Source of the DNA: Bacteroidaceae bacterium
GTDB lineage: Bacteria > Bacteroidota > Bacteroidia > Bacteroidales > Bacteroidaceae
Direction of reading: 5' to 3'
Assembly (NCBI GenBank): GCA_024401165.1
Contig: JAKSLN010000019.1
Location: forward strand, 1-32,450
Length of the DNA stretch: 32,450 nucleotides
The notes under the pieces are model-generated. The model saw only the letters and a list, made by a program, of their open reading frames with translations, was not told the origin of the DNA and did no database searches. The first letter of the stretch is position 1. Each line of letters begins with the position of its first letter. The translations under genes and the position numbers were made by a program. Below are positions 1 through 8,745 of this stretch, piece after piece.

Positions 1-15
1 CGTCTTTTTGAGCAG

Positions 16-43
16 GAGCCCCGAAGCCACAGCTTCGGGGCTC
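16..43 (+). terminator. Intrinsic terminator-like hairpin upstream of truA
   Basis: A perfect 12-bp stem (16-27 pairing with 32-43) closes on the 4-base loop CACA and is followed by the moderately T-rich TTCTCGTT. It probably ends a plus-strand transcript that enters from outside the window. The downstream U tract is weak, so its efficiency is uncertain. Confidence 0.6.
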
Positions 44-90
44 TTCTCGTTGTATAACGTCTACTGTCCTCTAATAATGTTGATTCCAAA

Positions 91-870
91 ATGCGATATT
101 TCATAACCTTCAGTTACGATGGAACGAACTATCATGGTTGGCAGATTCAACCGAATGGTATAAGTGTACAGGAAGTTCTGCAGAAAGCACTTTCCACACT
201 TCTTCGTATGCCTATAGAAGTTGTGGGTGCAGGTCGTACGGATGCTGGTGTTCATGCTCGCATGATGGTTGCTCATTTTGATTTGAACCAACAAGACAAC
301 AAATCGGATAGTCCTACAATCTCGGACATTGATTGCAGACAGTTGGTTTATAAGCTGAATAAAATATTACCACATGATATTGCCGTTCAGAGGGTAGAAC
401 GTGTGGCAGATGACTTGCATGCCCGTTTTTCTGCAACCTCGCGTACGTATCATTATTTTATTCATACTTTCAAGGATCCATTTCAAAGAGCATACAGTTG
501 GCAAGTGTATGGCGAGTTGAATTTCGAAAAGATGAATGAAGCGGCTCGTGTTTTAATGGAATATAATGATTTTACGAGTTTCTCGAAGGTTAATACCGAT
601 ACGAAGACGAACTTGTGCACGGTAACGGAGGCACATTGGGATCCTCTTGATGAGGATGGTAATGGCGCTGCTACGGCCTGGCGTTTCACCGTCAGCGCAA
701 ATCGTTTCCTGCGTAACATGGTTCGTGCCATAGTCGGCACGTTGGTTGAAGTGGGACGTGGCAAGTTAAGCATAGAGGATTTCCGTCGGGTGATTGAAGA
801 GAAGAATCGTTGTTCGGCGGGAGAAAGCGTGCCGGGTAATGCCTTATTTCTGGTTGACATAAAATACTAA
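91..870 (+). CDS. truA: tRNA pseudouridine(38-40) synthase TruA
   Basis: This 259-residue cytoplasmic enzyme converts uridines 38-40 of the tRNA anticodon stem-loop to pseudouridine. The N-terminus has the family pattern [12 protein letters not shown] (residues 7-18). The signature [11 protein letters not shown] lies at 46-56, with D51 as the catalytic aspartate. The C-terminal half keeps the [13 protein letters not shown] segment typical of TruA, and the length matches the family. The ATG at 91 places the start immediately before the conserved first beta strand, so no other start is needed. No clear Shine-Dalgarno sequence precedes it, as is usual in Bacteroidetes. The gene follows a terminator hairpin and probably has its own promoter; about 95 bases separate it from the transporter gene downstream. 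Confidence 0.96.
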   Translation: MRYFITFSYDGTNYHGWQIQPNGISVQEVLQKALSTLLRMPIEVVGAGRTDAGVHARMMVAHFDLNQQDNKSDSPTISDIDCRQLVYKLNKILPHDIAVQRVERVADDLHARFSATSRTYHYFIHTFKDPFQRAYSWQVYGELNFEKMNEAARVLMEYNDFTSFSKVNTDTKTNLCTVTEAHWDPLDEDGNGAATAWRFTVSANRFLRNMVRAIVGTLVEVGRGKLSIEDFRRVIEEKNRCSAGESVPGNALFLVDIKY

Positions 871-966
871 ATCATAATCTCCCGACTTTGTCTAATCAGT
901 TTTTATTACTTCAGATATAACTCCTCAGTTTTTGCTCCAATTGTTAACTCTTAATCTTAAATTTTC

Positions 967-1887
967 GTGTGGCTGATATGTGGGTTTCTTAGTGCGATGT
1001 TGCTTGGCTTCTACGATGTATGCAAGAAGCAGTCGCTGAAGGATAATGCGGTGATTCCAGTGTTATTCCTGAATACTTTGTTCTGTAGTTTGATTTTTCT
1101 TCCTTTGGTGCTTGGTTCATTAACGGGTGTCGTCAAGGAGGAAGCCTTACTCTATGTGCCCGTCCAGGGGTGGGAGGTGCAGAAATACATCGTGCTGAAG
1201 TCGTGCATCGTGTTAAGTTCGTGGTTGTGTGCCTATTTTGGCATGAAGCATCTGCCCCTGACGTTGGTTGGGCCCATCAATGCTACCCGTCCGGTGATGG
1301 TGCTGGTGGGTGCTATCGTCGTTTTTGGCGAACAATTGAATCTTCTGCAGTGGATAGGTGTTGTATTGGCCATATTTAGTTTCTTCCTGTTAAGTCGCAG
1401 TGGCAAGAAGGAAGGTATTGATTTTAAGAATAATCGCTGGGTGCTTTGTGTGGTTCTTGGAGCCGTGCTGGGCGCGGTAAGTGGTCTCTATGACAAGTAT
1501 TTGATGGCTCCCGTTGAGAATGGTGGAGTGGGGTTGAACCGCATGGTTGTGCAGAGTTACTACAACTTCTATCAGTGCTTGATGATGCTTACCATGCTTC
1601 TTGTCATCTGGTGGCCCACCCGCCAGAAGACTACACCTTTCCACTGGAACTGGGCCATTGTGCTCATTAGTGTTTTCCTTTCGGTTGCAGATTTTGTCTA
1701 TTTCTACGGTCTGAGCTTGGATGGAGCCATGGTGAGTGTGGTTTCGCTGGCACGTCGAAGTAGCGTTATCGTTAGCTTCCTTGTTGGCGCCTTTATTCTT
1801 CATGAGAAGAATCTCAAAAGTAAGGCTGTTGATCTCCTGTTCGTTCTCCTTGGTATGTTGTTCTTGTATTTGGGAACAAACTCATAG
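967..1887 (+). CDS. EamA/DMT-superfamily transporter
   Basis: This predicted inner-membrane protein of 306 residues has about ten hydrophobic helices in two related halves, the architecture of the drug/metabolite transporter (EamA) superfamily. Each half has the expected ending: PINATRPVMVLVGAIVVFGE in the first and SLARRSSVIVSFLVGAFILHE in the second. The substrate cannot be told from sequence. The start is GTG at 967; an in-frame TAA at 958 leaves no room for an upstream ATG, and the N-terminal helix begins at once. An ATG at codon 11 is a less likely alternative because it would truncate the first helix. The upstream leader is A/T-rich and resembles the one before the aldolase gene. Confidence 0.85.
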   Translation: MWLICGFLSAMLLGFYDVCKKQSLKDNAVIPVLFLNTLFCSLIFLPLVLGSLTGVVKEEALLYVPVQGWEVQKYIVLKSCIVLSSWLCAYFGMKHLPLTLVGPINATRPVMVLVGAIVVFGEQLNLLQWIGVVLAIFSFFLLSRSGKKEGIDFKNNRWVLCVVLGAVLGAVSGLYDKYLMAPVENGGVGLNRMVVQSYYNFYQCLMMLTMLLVIWWPTRQKTTPFHWNWAIVLISVFLSVADFVYFYGLSLDGAMVSVVSLARRSSVIVSFLVGAFILHEKNLKSKAVDLLFVLLGMLFLYLGTNS

Positions 1888-1928
1888 TAAATAGAAAAAC
1901 TTACGTAAAAAAAAGTAAAGATATCACC

Positions 1929-2558
1929 ATGCGTCATTCTTTCTTCCTGTTATTTGCATTCTTTGTTTCTCTTGGTTGTTCTGCACAGACATTGAAAATG
2001 CGCGATGTTTTTGTTGCCATGCCAGATAGTGTTTTACTCCTTGTGACAGAGAACAATCGTCTGGACTGTATCGACTTTGTCGACAATAATATGGAGGCAA
2101 AGGTTCGAAATCGAGCAGACGAGTTTGTAGAGATGAAGAAGTTGACGGGCGATTATTTGTTTTTCCTGACAAGTGAGAGTAGTCGTACTGAGATGAAATT
2201 GTTGACTGTTCAGGATTCTGTGCAGGTTGTTTGCGTCGTTCGCACTTATCTGGGACCTGGTGCAGACAGCGACGTGGCTTTCTATCGTGCGGATAGTTGG
2301 CAGAGTCTGGAAGGTTCTGTTCTATCGTGTTTGAATGGTGCAAGGCCGGCAGTAGAAGATTTCTTTGTTGATGAGAATGGAGACGATTCGAAGGACAACT
2401 ATATACAGATGTTGCGTGATTTTCCTTTGATGGAAGCAAATCTGTCTGCAGATACCCTCGAACTCACTTGGACGCTTGGTTTGAGTGCGCTGTCAAAGGA
2501 CGAAAAAAAGGCTGCACAAAAGATTGTGCAGCCCATACGGCAGTCTTTACTGCGTTAA
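1929..2558 (+). CDS. DUF3256 family exported protein
   Basis: This 209-residue protein of unknown function resembles the Bacteroidales DUF3256 family. It has a hydrophobic signal peptide (residues 1-19) containing a cysteine at 17, so either signal peptidase I cleavage or lipidation is possible. The mature part opens with VFVAMPDSVLLLVTENNRLDCIDF, split here as the motif MPDSVLLLVTENNR then DCIDF, which is the family hallmark, followed by an alternating polar beta-rich body. It lies 41 bases after the transporter and may share its transcript. Its last 60 bases also contain, on the opposite strand, the probable terminator of rpmE2. The function is not known, and a periplasmic location is inferred from the signal peptide. 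Confidence 0.78.
   Translation: MRHSFFLLFAFFVSLGCSAQTLKMRDVFVAMPDSVLLLVTENNRLDCIDFVDNNMEAKVRNRADEFVEMKKLTGDYLFFLTSESSRTEMKLLTVQDSVQVVCVVRTYLGPGADSDVAFYRADSWQSLEGSVLSCLNGARPAVEDFFVDENGDDSKDNYIQMLRDFPLMEANLSADTLELTWTLGLSALSKDEKKAAQKIVQPIRQSLLR
2503..2533 (-). terminator. Intrinsic terminator for rpmE2, inside the DUF3256 coding sequence
   Basis: On the minus strand a perfect 10-bp stem (2533-2524 with 2519-2510, 4-base loop) is followed directly by seven T residues (2509-2503). It lies 60-90 bases beyond the rpmE2 stop codon, in the right orientation to end that transcript, while overlapping codons of the convergent gene. Confidence 0.75.
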
Positions 2559-2591
2559 TTCTATTTCCTAAGTCCGCGTTTCGCGCAATTT

Positions 2592-2843
2592 TTACTTGCG
2601 AGTGCGAGCGTAGCGGCTCATGAACTTATCAACGCGACCAGCGGTGTCAACCAACTTGCTCTTACCAGTGTAGAAGGGGTGAGAGGTGTTAGAGATTTCA
2701 AGCTTGATCAGAGGGTAAGTCTCGCCTTCGAACTCAATGGTGTCATTGGTCTTAGCGGTTGAACGGCTCAGGAACATGTCGCCATTGCTCATGTCCTTGA
2801 AGACAACGGGACGATAATTCTCGGGATGAAGTCCTTTTTTCAT
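2592..2843 (-). CDS. rpmE2: Large ribosomal subunit protein bL31 type B
   Basis: This 83-residue ribosomal protein binds the large subunit. It begins [17 protein letters not shown] and ends with the basic [13 protein letters not shown] segment, both characteristic of the type B (zinc-free) L31 branch. It contains no cysteine at all, so it lacks the CxxC zinc ribbon of the other L31 form. The gene has its own promoter (2917-2948) and a strong terminator overlapping the convergent DUF3256 gene, so it appears to be a single-gene transcript although it lies downstream of the GH89 gene on the same strand. Confidence 0.97.
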   Translation of the reverse strand: MKKGLHPENYRPVVFKDMSNGDMFLSRSTAKTNDTIEFEGETYPLIKLEISNTSHPFYTGKSKLVDTAGRVDKFMSRYARTRK

Positions 2844-2916
2844 TTTACTAAAATTTTATGTCCCCGAATTTCCCTGTTGGGAAGCAGATAAGGGACTGGT
2901 TAATGTTAATCGACTG

Positions 2917-2948
2917 CAAAGGTACGATAAATATTTGGAAAAATGAAA
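2917..2948 (-). promoter_or_regulatory. Promoter of rpmE2
   Basis: On the minus strand the -7 element reads TACCTTTG (2924-2917), an exact match to TAnnTTTG. A TTTC at 2948-2945 lies 20 bases upstream and matches three of four positions of the -33 TTTG box. The predicted leader before the rpmE2 ATG is about 65 bases. Confidence 0.65.
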
Positions 2949-2999
2949 GTTGCGATACAAAAAATGATGGTTTTGAGAGAAAAAATGTTGATTTACACA

Positions 3000-5264
3000 T
3001 TATTTACCTTTGTTGGATAGGTATTTGTGAAAGATTTCATCTGCAATCTCTTTTGTCTCTCCTTCTGGCTTGGCACGGTAAAAATGTCTTTTTCTCCACA
3101 TTTTTTGCCCCTTTTCGCCATCGCCCCATTTCGATTCAAGTTCGTGAGACCAGTTCCATTCGCTGTAGAACCAACCTTGTAAAGGTGCTTGCATATTGTG
3201 GTCGAACCAGTACTTCCAACGTTCGTAGTAATAGTCCTTCAACAGGCCCTGCCATTGACGGCAGCTGTAGTCGCGTAAGCCTCCTTTCTCGCTGGGGATG
3301 AAGTCTCCCCAGGTGGTGATGAGTGTGCGGGCGTTGTCCAGCTCAAGCCAGTCGGCCGTAGCCTGACCTCCATGCCTGACTTCGCGAGCAACTTTACGTG
3401 CAGACTCTGTCCAGTTGCCCAATCGAAATAGACGATTGGTTCCAAGCAGACGATCCGTATCCAATATCAGTTGCAGGAATTCATTCTTGCTTCTGGCAAA
3501 GAGACTCTGGTCTCCTTGCTCGTTTGCCTTCTTGATTCTGTCCAGTAGAACCTTGCTGTAGTCACTTAGGCATTGACGAATCACGTCCGTTAGGTCGTAG
3601 CTCATGTTTTGGGCACCGATGCTGCCTTCTGTTCCAATCTCATCTGCTGCCTGAAGCAGTTCTGCTGCCGAAAGCACGAGTTGTTCCCTGTCGTAGAATA
3701 GTTGTGTTCCACCCCACGAACTCACCCTTTCCAGGTTAAGTGAGGGTCGTCCGCACATCACGCTCTCGTGAGGTCCTTGGAGTGCGGTTAATTCGTTCAG
3801 GATGGTTCGAAGCATGTTCTGCCACGCCTGCTTGGCATGCTCGTTCTTTTTTCCGTATCGCGCTTCGGCATAGCGGTTTATCCAAGCAAAGATGTCGGGC
3901 TCTTGCTGCATCCACGGCATTTCAAAGAGCAAGTCATATACAACGGGGACACTTTCGATGGCTTCGGGTGCAGCACCAATTCCCTTGATGTTAGCAAATC
4001 TTCTCTTTTCTTTGTAAAAGTTATCTGCCATCTTGGGCAAGCGTCCCATGATTCCCGTTCTTCCGCCGAAGTTGGGGATGGTGCAGTAGATGGCGTCATG
4101 TGGTGTATAACCGCTATGCTTTTCAAAGTCCGGTTTTCCATCGGAATAGAGGTCTAAGACGATTAGTCGGCCCGACGGGACGGCTGACAGGACCTTGGTT
4201 TGATAGGCTGTCCATTGCCATTGTTGGATAACCCATTTTGCCTCTTCGCCACAGTTCTTGTTCATGGCGTCAAAGACAGCGCGATATCCCTCTTTGTACC
4301 TGCCGCTGCTAATGGTGCCACCCTCGTGAAAAGGATCCATTGAATAGTATTTGGATACCCCCATGACCTCTGCCAATCGAGCGTAGTATCTTTCTGCTGC
4401 AACGGCAAATTCGGAACCGCTTGGGTCAAGGATGGCGGGTCGCTGAAATCCACACCAACTATTTGCCTTTTCGGTGTTCTTCCCAGTTTTCTCTTTGAAA
4501 TTGCTGGGTACCATTCCGCAGAATCCTGGAAGTACGGGCTGCATGCCGAGTTCCCTTTCCCTATCACAAATCTTTTTCGCCAGTTTTGCTTGTCTGTCGA
4601 ACCAAGCATTGTTATGTGTGCCTGCCCATCCTTCGAGATTATTCATCCCCCACCAGGCAATGTAGGCTGGCCCTGGAATGAAATTCTCTGCCTCGTCTTC
4701 GCTATATCCATAGTCTTGCATAAGAAGGTCTCTCCATACCTTCTCGAGTCCGATTATCTGCAGAGGCATATTGATGCCATGCAGTGCCATCCAGTCTATC
4801 TCTTGTTCCCAGCGTTCCCACGTCCAAGTGGCCATGGAGTAGCAGAAGGTACAGTAGTTTAGATAGTAACGATAGTCAACGTTACAAGTGTGACGCTCCT
4901 CGACAAGCGGGATGGGAAGGGCTGCTTTGCGAAGGTTGGCGGTTAGTTGGTTCCAACTGATGTTGATGTGTGCATAATGGTTCAGATACCAGTTTATTCC
5001 TGTCGTGATTGCTGTCAGGCTGTTACCCTGAATGAATGGTTTCTGACCTTTGGAAGAGATGGAAAAATACTCCGCTTCGTTTTGTGGGGCAGTCATTTCC
5101 AGGCGAATGGCAAAACGTTTGCTTGCACCTTTTCCGCCAATGCGATCTAGAAAGTTGCAGATAACCCGTGGATTGTCCTCGAAAACAGCATCTCCATGCC
5201 CCAGTACGTTGATGGGTAGGAGCAATGCTGAGATGAGAAGTGTCAATAGTCTTAGTTTAGTCAT
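3000..5264 (-). CDS. Alpha-N-acetylglucosaminidase, GH89 (NAGLU-like)
   Basis: This 754-residue secreted glycosidase is predicted to remove terminal alpha-linked N-acetylglucosamine. The signal peptide is residues 1-22. The N-terminal domain (about 30-115) is followed by the catalytic barrel beginning near RYYLNYCTFCYSMATWTWERW (129-151), a strong NAGLU signature. Candidate catalytic glutamates are E314 in MDPFHEGG and E434 in GAAPEAIES, matching the two-glutamate retaining mechanism of GH89. A helical C-terminal domain runs from about 460 to the end, rich in tryptophan near GWFYSEWNWSHELES. The length fits the family. The gene starts 20 bases after the NUC1 endonuclease gene and is probably the last member of that operon. 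Substrates could be host mucin or heparan-type glycans; the sequence does not say which. Confidence 0.93.
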   Translation of the reverse strand: MTKLRLLTLLISALLLPINVLGHGDAVFEDNPRVICNFLDRIGGKGASKRFAIRLEMTAPQNEAEYFSISSKGQKPFIQGNSLTAITTGINWYLNHYAHINISWNQLTANLRKAALPIPLVEERHTCNVDYRYYLNYCTFCYSMATWTWERWEQEIDWMALHGINMPLQIIGLEKVWRDLLMQDYGYSEDEAENFIPGPAYIAWWGMNNLEGWAGTHNNAWFDRQAKLAKKICDRERELGMQPVLPGFCGMVPSNFKEKTGKNTEKANSWCGFQRPAILDPSGSEFAVAAERYYARLAEVMGVSKYYSMDPFHEGGTISSGRYKEGYRAVFDAMNKNCGEEAKWVIQQWQWTAYQTKVLSAVPSGRLIVLDLYSDGKPDFEKHSGYTPHDAIYCTIPNFGGRTGIMGRLPKMADNFYKEKRRFANIKGIGAAPEAIESVPVVYDLLFEMPWMQQEPDIFAWINRYAEARYGKKNEHAKQAWQNMLRTILNELTALQGPHESVMCGRPSLNLERVSSWGGTQLFYDREQLVLSAAELLQAADEIGTEGSIGAQNMSYDLTDVIRQCLSDYSKVLLDRIKKANEQGDQSLFARSKNEFLQLILDTDRLLGTNRLFRLGNWTESARKVAREVRHGGQATADWLELDNARTLITTWGDFIPSEKGGLRDYSCRQWQGLLKDYYYERWKYWFDHNMQAPLQGWFYSEWNWSHELESKWGDGEKGQKMWRKRHFYRAKPEGETKEIADEIFHKYLSNKGK

Positions 5265-5284
5265 GCCTTGTCGTCACTTGTTTG

Positions 5285-6244
5285 CTACAGTCCCCACGCT
5301 GCAGGAACCATGTTGGACTCTACAAGTTCTTCAATGTCATCGGGCAGGTTGCAGAAGAAATCTATGCCTGTCTTCTTTTCCAGTTCGTCAATGCTGATGG
5401 CGTATGGCAGAGCGTATGTGTCGTTGTTTGCCTTGTGCTCCATCCAGAATGCAATTGCCTTGTATCCTCCCTGGCTTGTACTTTTGTTTTTGCAAAGCAA
5501 GGCCATGTAGAAGTAGTTGGGAACTATGAGTTTGCGACCGGAGAATCCTTTGACGGTTGTGAACTGTCCCTCGGCAATGGTTCCTCCCTTAATAATGTAT
5601 AAGGTGTCGCGAAACGCTGACTGGTCGTATTGTTTGCGCAGTTTTTCCTCCAGCGTCATCCAGATGCCACCTTGGTTGAACGGGGCCGTCTGAGGATGCA
5701 TGTTGCTTAAGTAAAAAGTCTGCCCATTGGCCTCCTTCGAGTTCAAGCGGTCGGCAGACCCTAGCATGTGTCCACGGTCGTACCTGTTGTCGCGGTGGTC
5801 CTCCAATTCGGTGCGGAATTCGCGTGGGATGAGAGGATCGGGTTGGAAGGGGTCGCCTGTACCTCCGTAACCATTATAAGTCTCCCCCTTTGACCATTTG
5901 TTTCGGTTCCACGATGCCTCGTTGCTACTGAAACCTCCATACCATTGATAAGCCGTCCAACGTGAAGCCAAACGGTCACAGTCGTACTCCATGCAATAGT
6001 TGACCCCATAGGTGGGGATGGTATGGCAGATGAAAAGGTTGGACGCCCCGCCTTTCAGACGTGGAATCTCAAGTCGCTTGGCAATTTCTGTAAGGTTGGT
6101 CGACCGATTTTCGGTTGCCCCGTTCATTACGAAACCGTTTGCGTTTTCGTTGGGCACCTTCTGCTGTTGGGGGGCGATGTCCTCGTCTGAACAGGCGTGG
6201 AAGATGAGCGCAAAGGAGAGTATGGTTAGGAGTGTTCTCTTCAT
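5285..6244 (-). CDS. NUC1-type non-specific DNA/RNA endonuclease, lipoprotein
   Basis: This 319-residue member of the DNA/RNA non-specific endonuclease family (beta-beta-alpha metal fold, as in Serratia nuclease) cleaves nucleic acids without sequence preference. The active-site motif DRGHM lies at 156-160, with H159 as general base. N190 in FNQGGIW is the expected Mg-binding asparagine, and the TLEEKLR helix follows. The N-terminus is a lipoprotein signal with lipobox FHAC, cysteine 18, followed by an acidic SDED stretch that may favour surface export in Bacteroidetes. It lies between the OB-repeat lipoprotein (20 bases upstream) and GH89 (20 bases downstream), so all three should be co-transcribed. 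The inferred role is cleavage of extracellular DNA or RNA at the cell surface. Confidence 0.92.
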   Translation of the reverse strand: MKRTLLTILSFALIFHACSDEDIAPQQQKVPNENANGFVMNGATENRSTNLTEIAKRLEIPRLKGGASNLFICHTIPTYGVNYCMEYDCDRLASRWTAYQWYGGFSSNEASWNRNKWSKGETYNGYGGTGDPFQPDPLIPREFRTELEDHRDNRYDRGHMLGSADRLNSKEANGQTFYLSNMHPQTAPFNQGGIWMTLEEKLRKQYDQSAFRDTLYIIKGGTIAEGQFTTVKGFSGRKLIVPNYFYMALLCKNKSTSQGGYKAIAFWMEHKANNDTYALPYAISIDELEKKTGIDFFCNLPDDIEELVESNMVPAAWGL

Positions 6245-6264
6245 TTCCCTAATGATGCGGTTGG

Positions 6265-7659
6265 TTACTTGCTCTGCATGCCGAAGAAGATGACTCTCTT
6301 CTCGGAGGTGACGGTGATAGTCTTTCCTGCGGGAACCTCAATCTCGTACTTGTCTCCGCTGGTGACGGTCATGGTGTAGGGTGCGTTGCCGCTGGCGCCA
6401 TCGTTAGCCTTGACGGTGACTGTCTTGACTACGGTGCTGCCGTCCTTGAACTGCACGTCGGCCGAACCCGTTCCCTTCCAGGTGACAGCATAGAATGTGA
6501 GCTTACCACTGGGTACGCTGAAGGTGAAGTCGCCGGCGGCTTTAGATGTTCCAATCTTCACGGTTGCCACATTCTCTATGCCGTTGACAGTTGCCAGACC
6601 ATCCGTGTATGCATTCGCACCGGTCGCTACCGTAATGTTTGAGGCAAATTCACCCGCATCACCGCTGGGCGTGTCGGTACTGCCCGAACCGCCCTGCTCG
6701 CCGCTTGAGTATTCTGCCTTGCCGTTTACGCTTACCAGTTGTCCCTTGCCAGAAACCGTTTCCTTGGTGCTGCCGTATGAACTGGTGTAAATGGTGACAG
6801 GGCTCTTGATGACAACCTTGTCGCCAACCTTAAGTTGAGCCGCGCTGGTGAACTTCTCACCGTTGAATCCCATGACACGATAGCAGTAAAAGTCCTCGCC
6901 GCCGGTCTTGCCATCCTCTGAAATGTAGAAGGTTGCGTTGCCGTAGCTGTTTCCGGGTTCTTCACCGCTCTTGAACTTGGTGATGATGCCCGTAAAGTAG
7001 ACTTCCTTGTTCGTGTCGAAATTGCCATCCATGTAGGCGTTGATGCCTGCCACATTGAAAGGATTGGCTTCGCTACCGTCGCCCTCTGCTGTGCCGGCAG
7101 TAGGCGTGTCGGCTGGGTCGTCTGCGGGCGTGTCGGTTCCTTCGCTCTTTCCATTGATGGATACGACGTAAGCAGATCCCTTACCTACCGTCTCGGGAGT
7201 ATTGCCCTTGTAGTTGACTACCTTGCCGCAAACGATGACCTCGTCACCCGACTTGATCTGGTCAACGGCGGTGAACTTCTTTTTGCCAGGGCCATAAACC
7301 TGGAAGGCGGTGAAAGTTGTCTTTTCGTTGCCTTCGTCAATGATTGTGAAGGTCATGTTTCCGTATTGGGAGATGGTGGCGTCGGTAGTCTTATTCTCTG
7401 CCACTTTTCCCTTAATGTAGACGTTGCCAGACGACTCGATGTCTGCGCCGAGGCTGTTGCAGAGTTCAACGGCTGCAGCCACGTTGAAGGGGTTGGCTTC
7501 AGTGCCGTCGCCTTCGGGAGCGATCTCTGTGTTGTCCTCTTCGCCGTTGTCAACAATCTCGGGATTGGGAGTGGGGTAGGGAGCGGGCACGTCTTCGCAA
7601 CTTGAAAGAGCAAATAAGCCAGCAACGGCAAGTGTGAAAAGTCTAAATATCTTTTTCAT
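6265..7659 (-). CDS. Lipoprotein with two OB-like repeats
   Basis: This 464-residue predicted lipoprotein has lipobox ALSSC with cysteine 21 and a proline/acid-rich linker. It contains two related modules, about residues 50-170 and 193-315. Each opens with the near-identical GDG(T/S)EANPFNVA and continues with a beta-rich segment of the kind seen in OB-like domains of Bacteroidetes exported proteins (YIKGKV / YFTGII, then DEVIVCGKV / DKVVIKSPV, then GKG..VSVNGK). Low-complexity Thr/Pro/Asp/Gly linkers separate the modules. Residues 340-464 form a different beta-sandwich-like domain. No catalytic residues are evident. Position between a DUF5689 protein and a nuclease suggests a surface ligand-binding role, possibly for nucleic acid. 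The fold assignment is from pattern only. Confidence 0.72.
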   Translation of the reverse strand: MKKIFRLFTLAVAGLFALSSCEDVPAPYPTPNPEIVDNGEEDNTEIAPEGDGTEANPFNVAAAVELCNSLGADIESSGNVYIKGKVAENKTTDATISQYGNMTFTIIDEGNEKTTFTAFQVYGPGKKKFTAVDQIKSGDEVIVCGKVVNYKGNTPETVGKGSAYVVSINGKSEGTDTPADDPADTPTAGTAEGDGSEANPFNVAGINAYMDGNFDTNKEVYFTGIITKFKSGEEPGNSYGNATFYISEDGKTGGEDFYCYRVMGFNGEKFTSAAQLKVGDKVVIKSPVTIYTSSYGSTKETVSGKGQLVSVNGKAEYSSGEQGGSGSTDTPSGDAGEFASNITVATGANAYTDGLATVNGIENVATVKIGTSKAAGDFTFSVPSGKLTFYAVTWKGTGSADVQFKDGSTVVKTVTVKANDGASGNAPYTMTVTSGDKYEIEVPAGKTITVTSEKRVIFFGMQSK

Positions 7660-7772
7660 AATGATGTGTCTTTTATTTGTTGTTGAATGATGTGTATTCT
7701 GTTGTTTTTTCTATTGGAGTAGAATGATTCTCCTTGAATGTTCTCTGGATTTTCTTTCCCATGGTAGCGACT

Positions 7773-8666
7773 CTACTTGACAAGTTCTATGTCGTTGAGA
7801 TCGCGGATGATGAGTTCCCAATACTTGTTGTAGCGTTTCCAAATGCCCGTAAGGTTCATTTTCCCTGTGGGGATGGGTTCGTAGGCGAACTTGCAATATG
7901 TACTGCTGTAAACTTCAAAACTGGTGCTTAACTCGTTGAAATAGAGAGTTACGCTAGTCTGACTGCCGGCATCCTCTGTGTTCGCCCATGTCTTCTTGCC
8001 GTCTGCGCCCTTGATGCTGACTCCTTTAAGGGTCATCAGTTTACCGCAGTTTTTCTCAATGTCCAGTTTCTTGAACTGGTCAATGGTGTAGGCGGGGATG
8101 ATGGTGGCACCGTCGATGGGATGTTGGGCCTGTTCGGATTCCGTCTGGATGTTCTTTTTCGTAGGCAAAATCTTGAAACTGTTCTGCCAAATGCTGCTGC
8201 TTATGCGGCTTACGTACGTGTTGCCACTTTTGTTCGTGAATGGCTGGCCAATCTGAGGCTGATTGCCGTAACCGCCGATGTAGAGTCCTTTGGTTTCGAT
8301 GAGAATCTCTTGTCCAACGGGCAGGTAACCGAATATGCTGTTCTCGGAGATAGCCACAATAAGGGCGTCTCCATTTTCGTCCTGAACGGAAATTGCGTTG
8401 TAGAGATTTCCGCTGATGTCATTCCCCGTAATGTAGACCTTTAACTGAGCTTCCTTGTTCATCAAGGTGCAAGTGTAGTTGTCTGCGTACTTTGGGTACA
8501 TCTGCTTCAGTTGAGCGATATTGATGACGTTTGTCGCCTGAATGTCGTTGTTTCCGTATGGCGGCTGCTCAAAGGTGGGGGCGTCCCAATCTTTATCCAT
8601 GCAAGAAGTGAAACCACTTGCACAGATGATTAGAGCGAGAAGACTGAGAATATTGTTGATTTTCAT
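7773..8666 (-). CDS. DUF5689 domain lipoprotein
   Basis: This 297-residue exported lipoprotein has lipobox GFTSC with cysteine 22 and then the MDKDWDAP segment. The body matches the DUF5689 pattern: an early NVINIAQLKQMY segment, a beta-rich core (VYITGNDISGN...ISVQDENGDALIVAI) resembling an OB barrel, and a GLYIGGYGNQPQIG stretch. The ATG at 8666 is chosen because the in-frame upstream start at 8687 is only TTG and would place charged residues before the signal peptide. DUF5689 genes are typically found next to TonB-dependent receptors and may act as the surface partner in place of SusD. The receptor gene ends 79 bases upstream. Confidence 0.82.
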   Translation of the reverse strand: MKINNILSLLALIICASGFTSCMDKDWDAPTFEQPPYGNNDIQATNVINIAQLKQMYPKYADNYTCTLMNKEAQLKVYITGNDISGNLYNAISVQDENGDALIVAISENSIFGYLPVGQEILIETKGLYIGGYGNQPQIGQPFTNKSGNTYVSRISSSIWQNSFKILPTKKNIQTESEQAQHPIDGATIIPAYTIDQFKKLDIEKNCGKLMTLKGVSIKGADGKKTWANTEDAGSQTSVTLYFNELSTSFEVYSSTYCKFAYEPIPTGKMNLTGIWKRYNKYWELIIRDLNDIELVK

Positions 8667-8745
8667 TGTTTTGTGATTGATGGTCAATAGTTCCGATTAG
8701 TCCAAACTGGTGGGGATAATGAGACAAATGAGACTTTGTGTGTAT

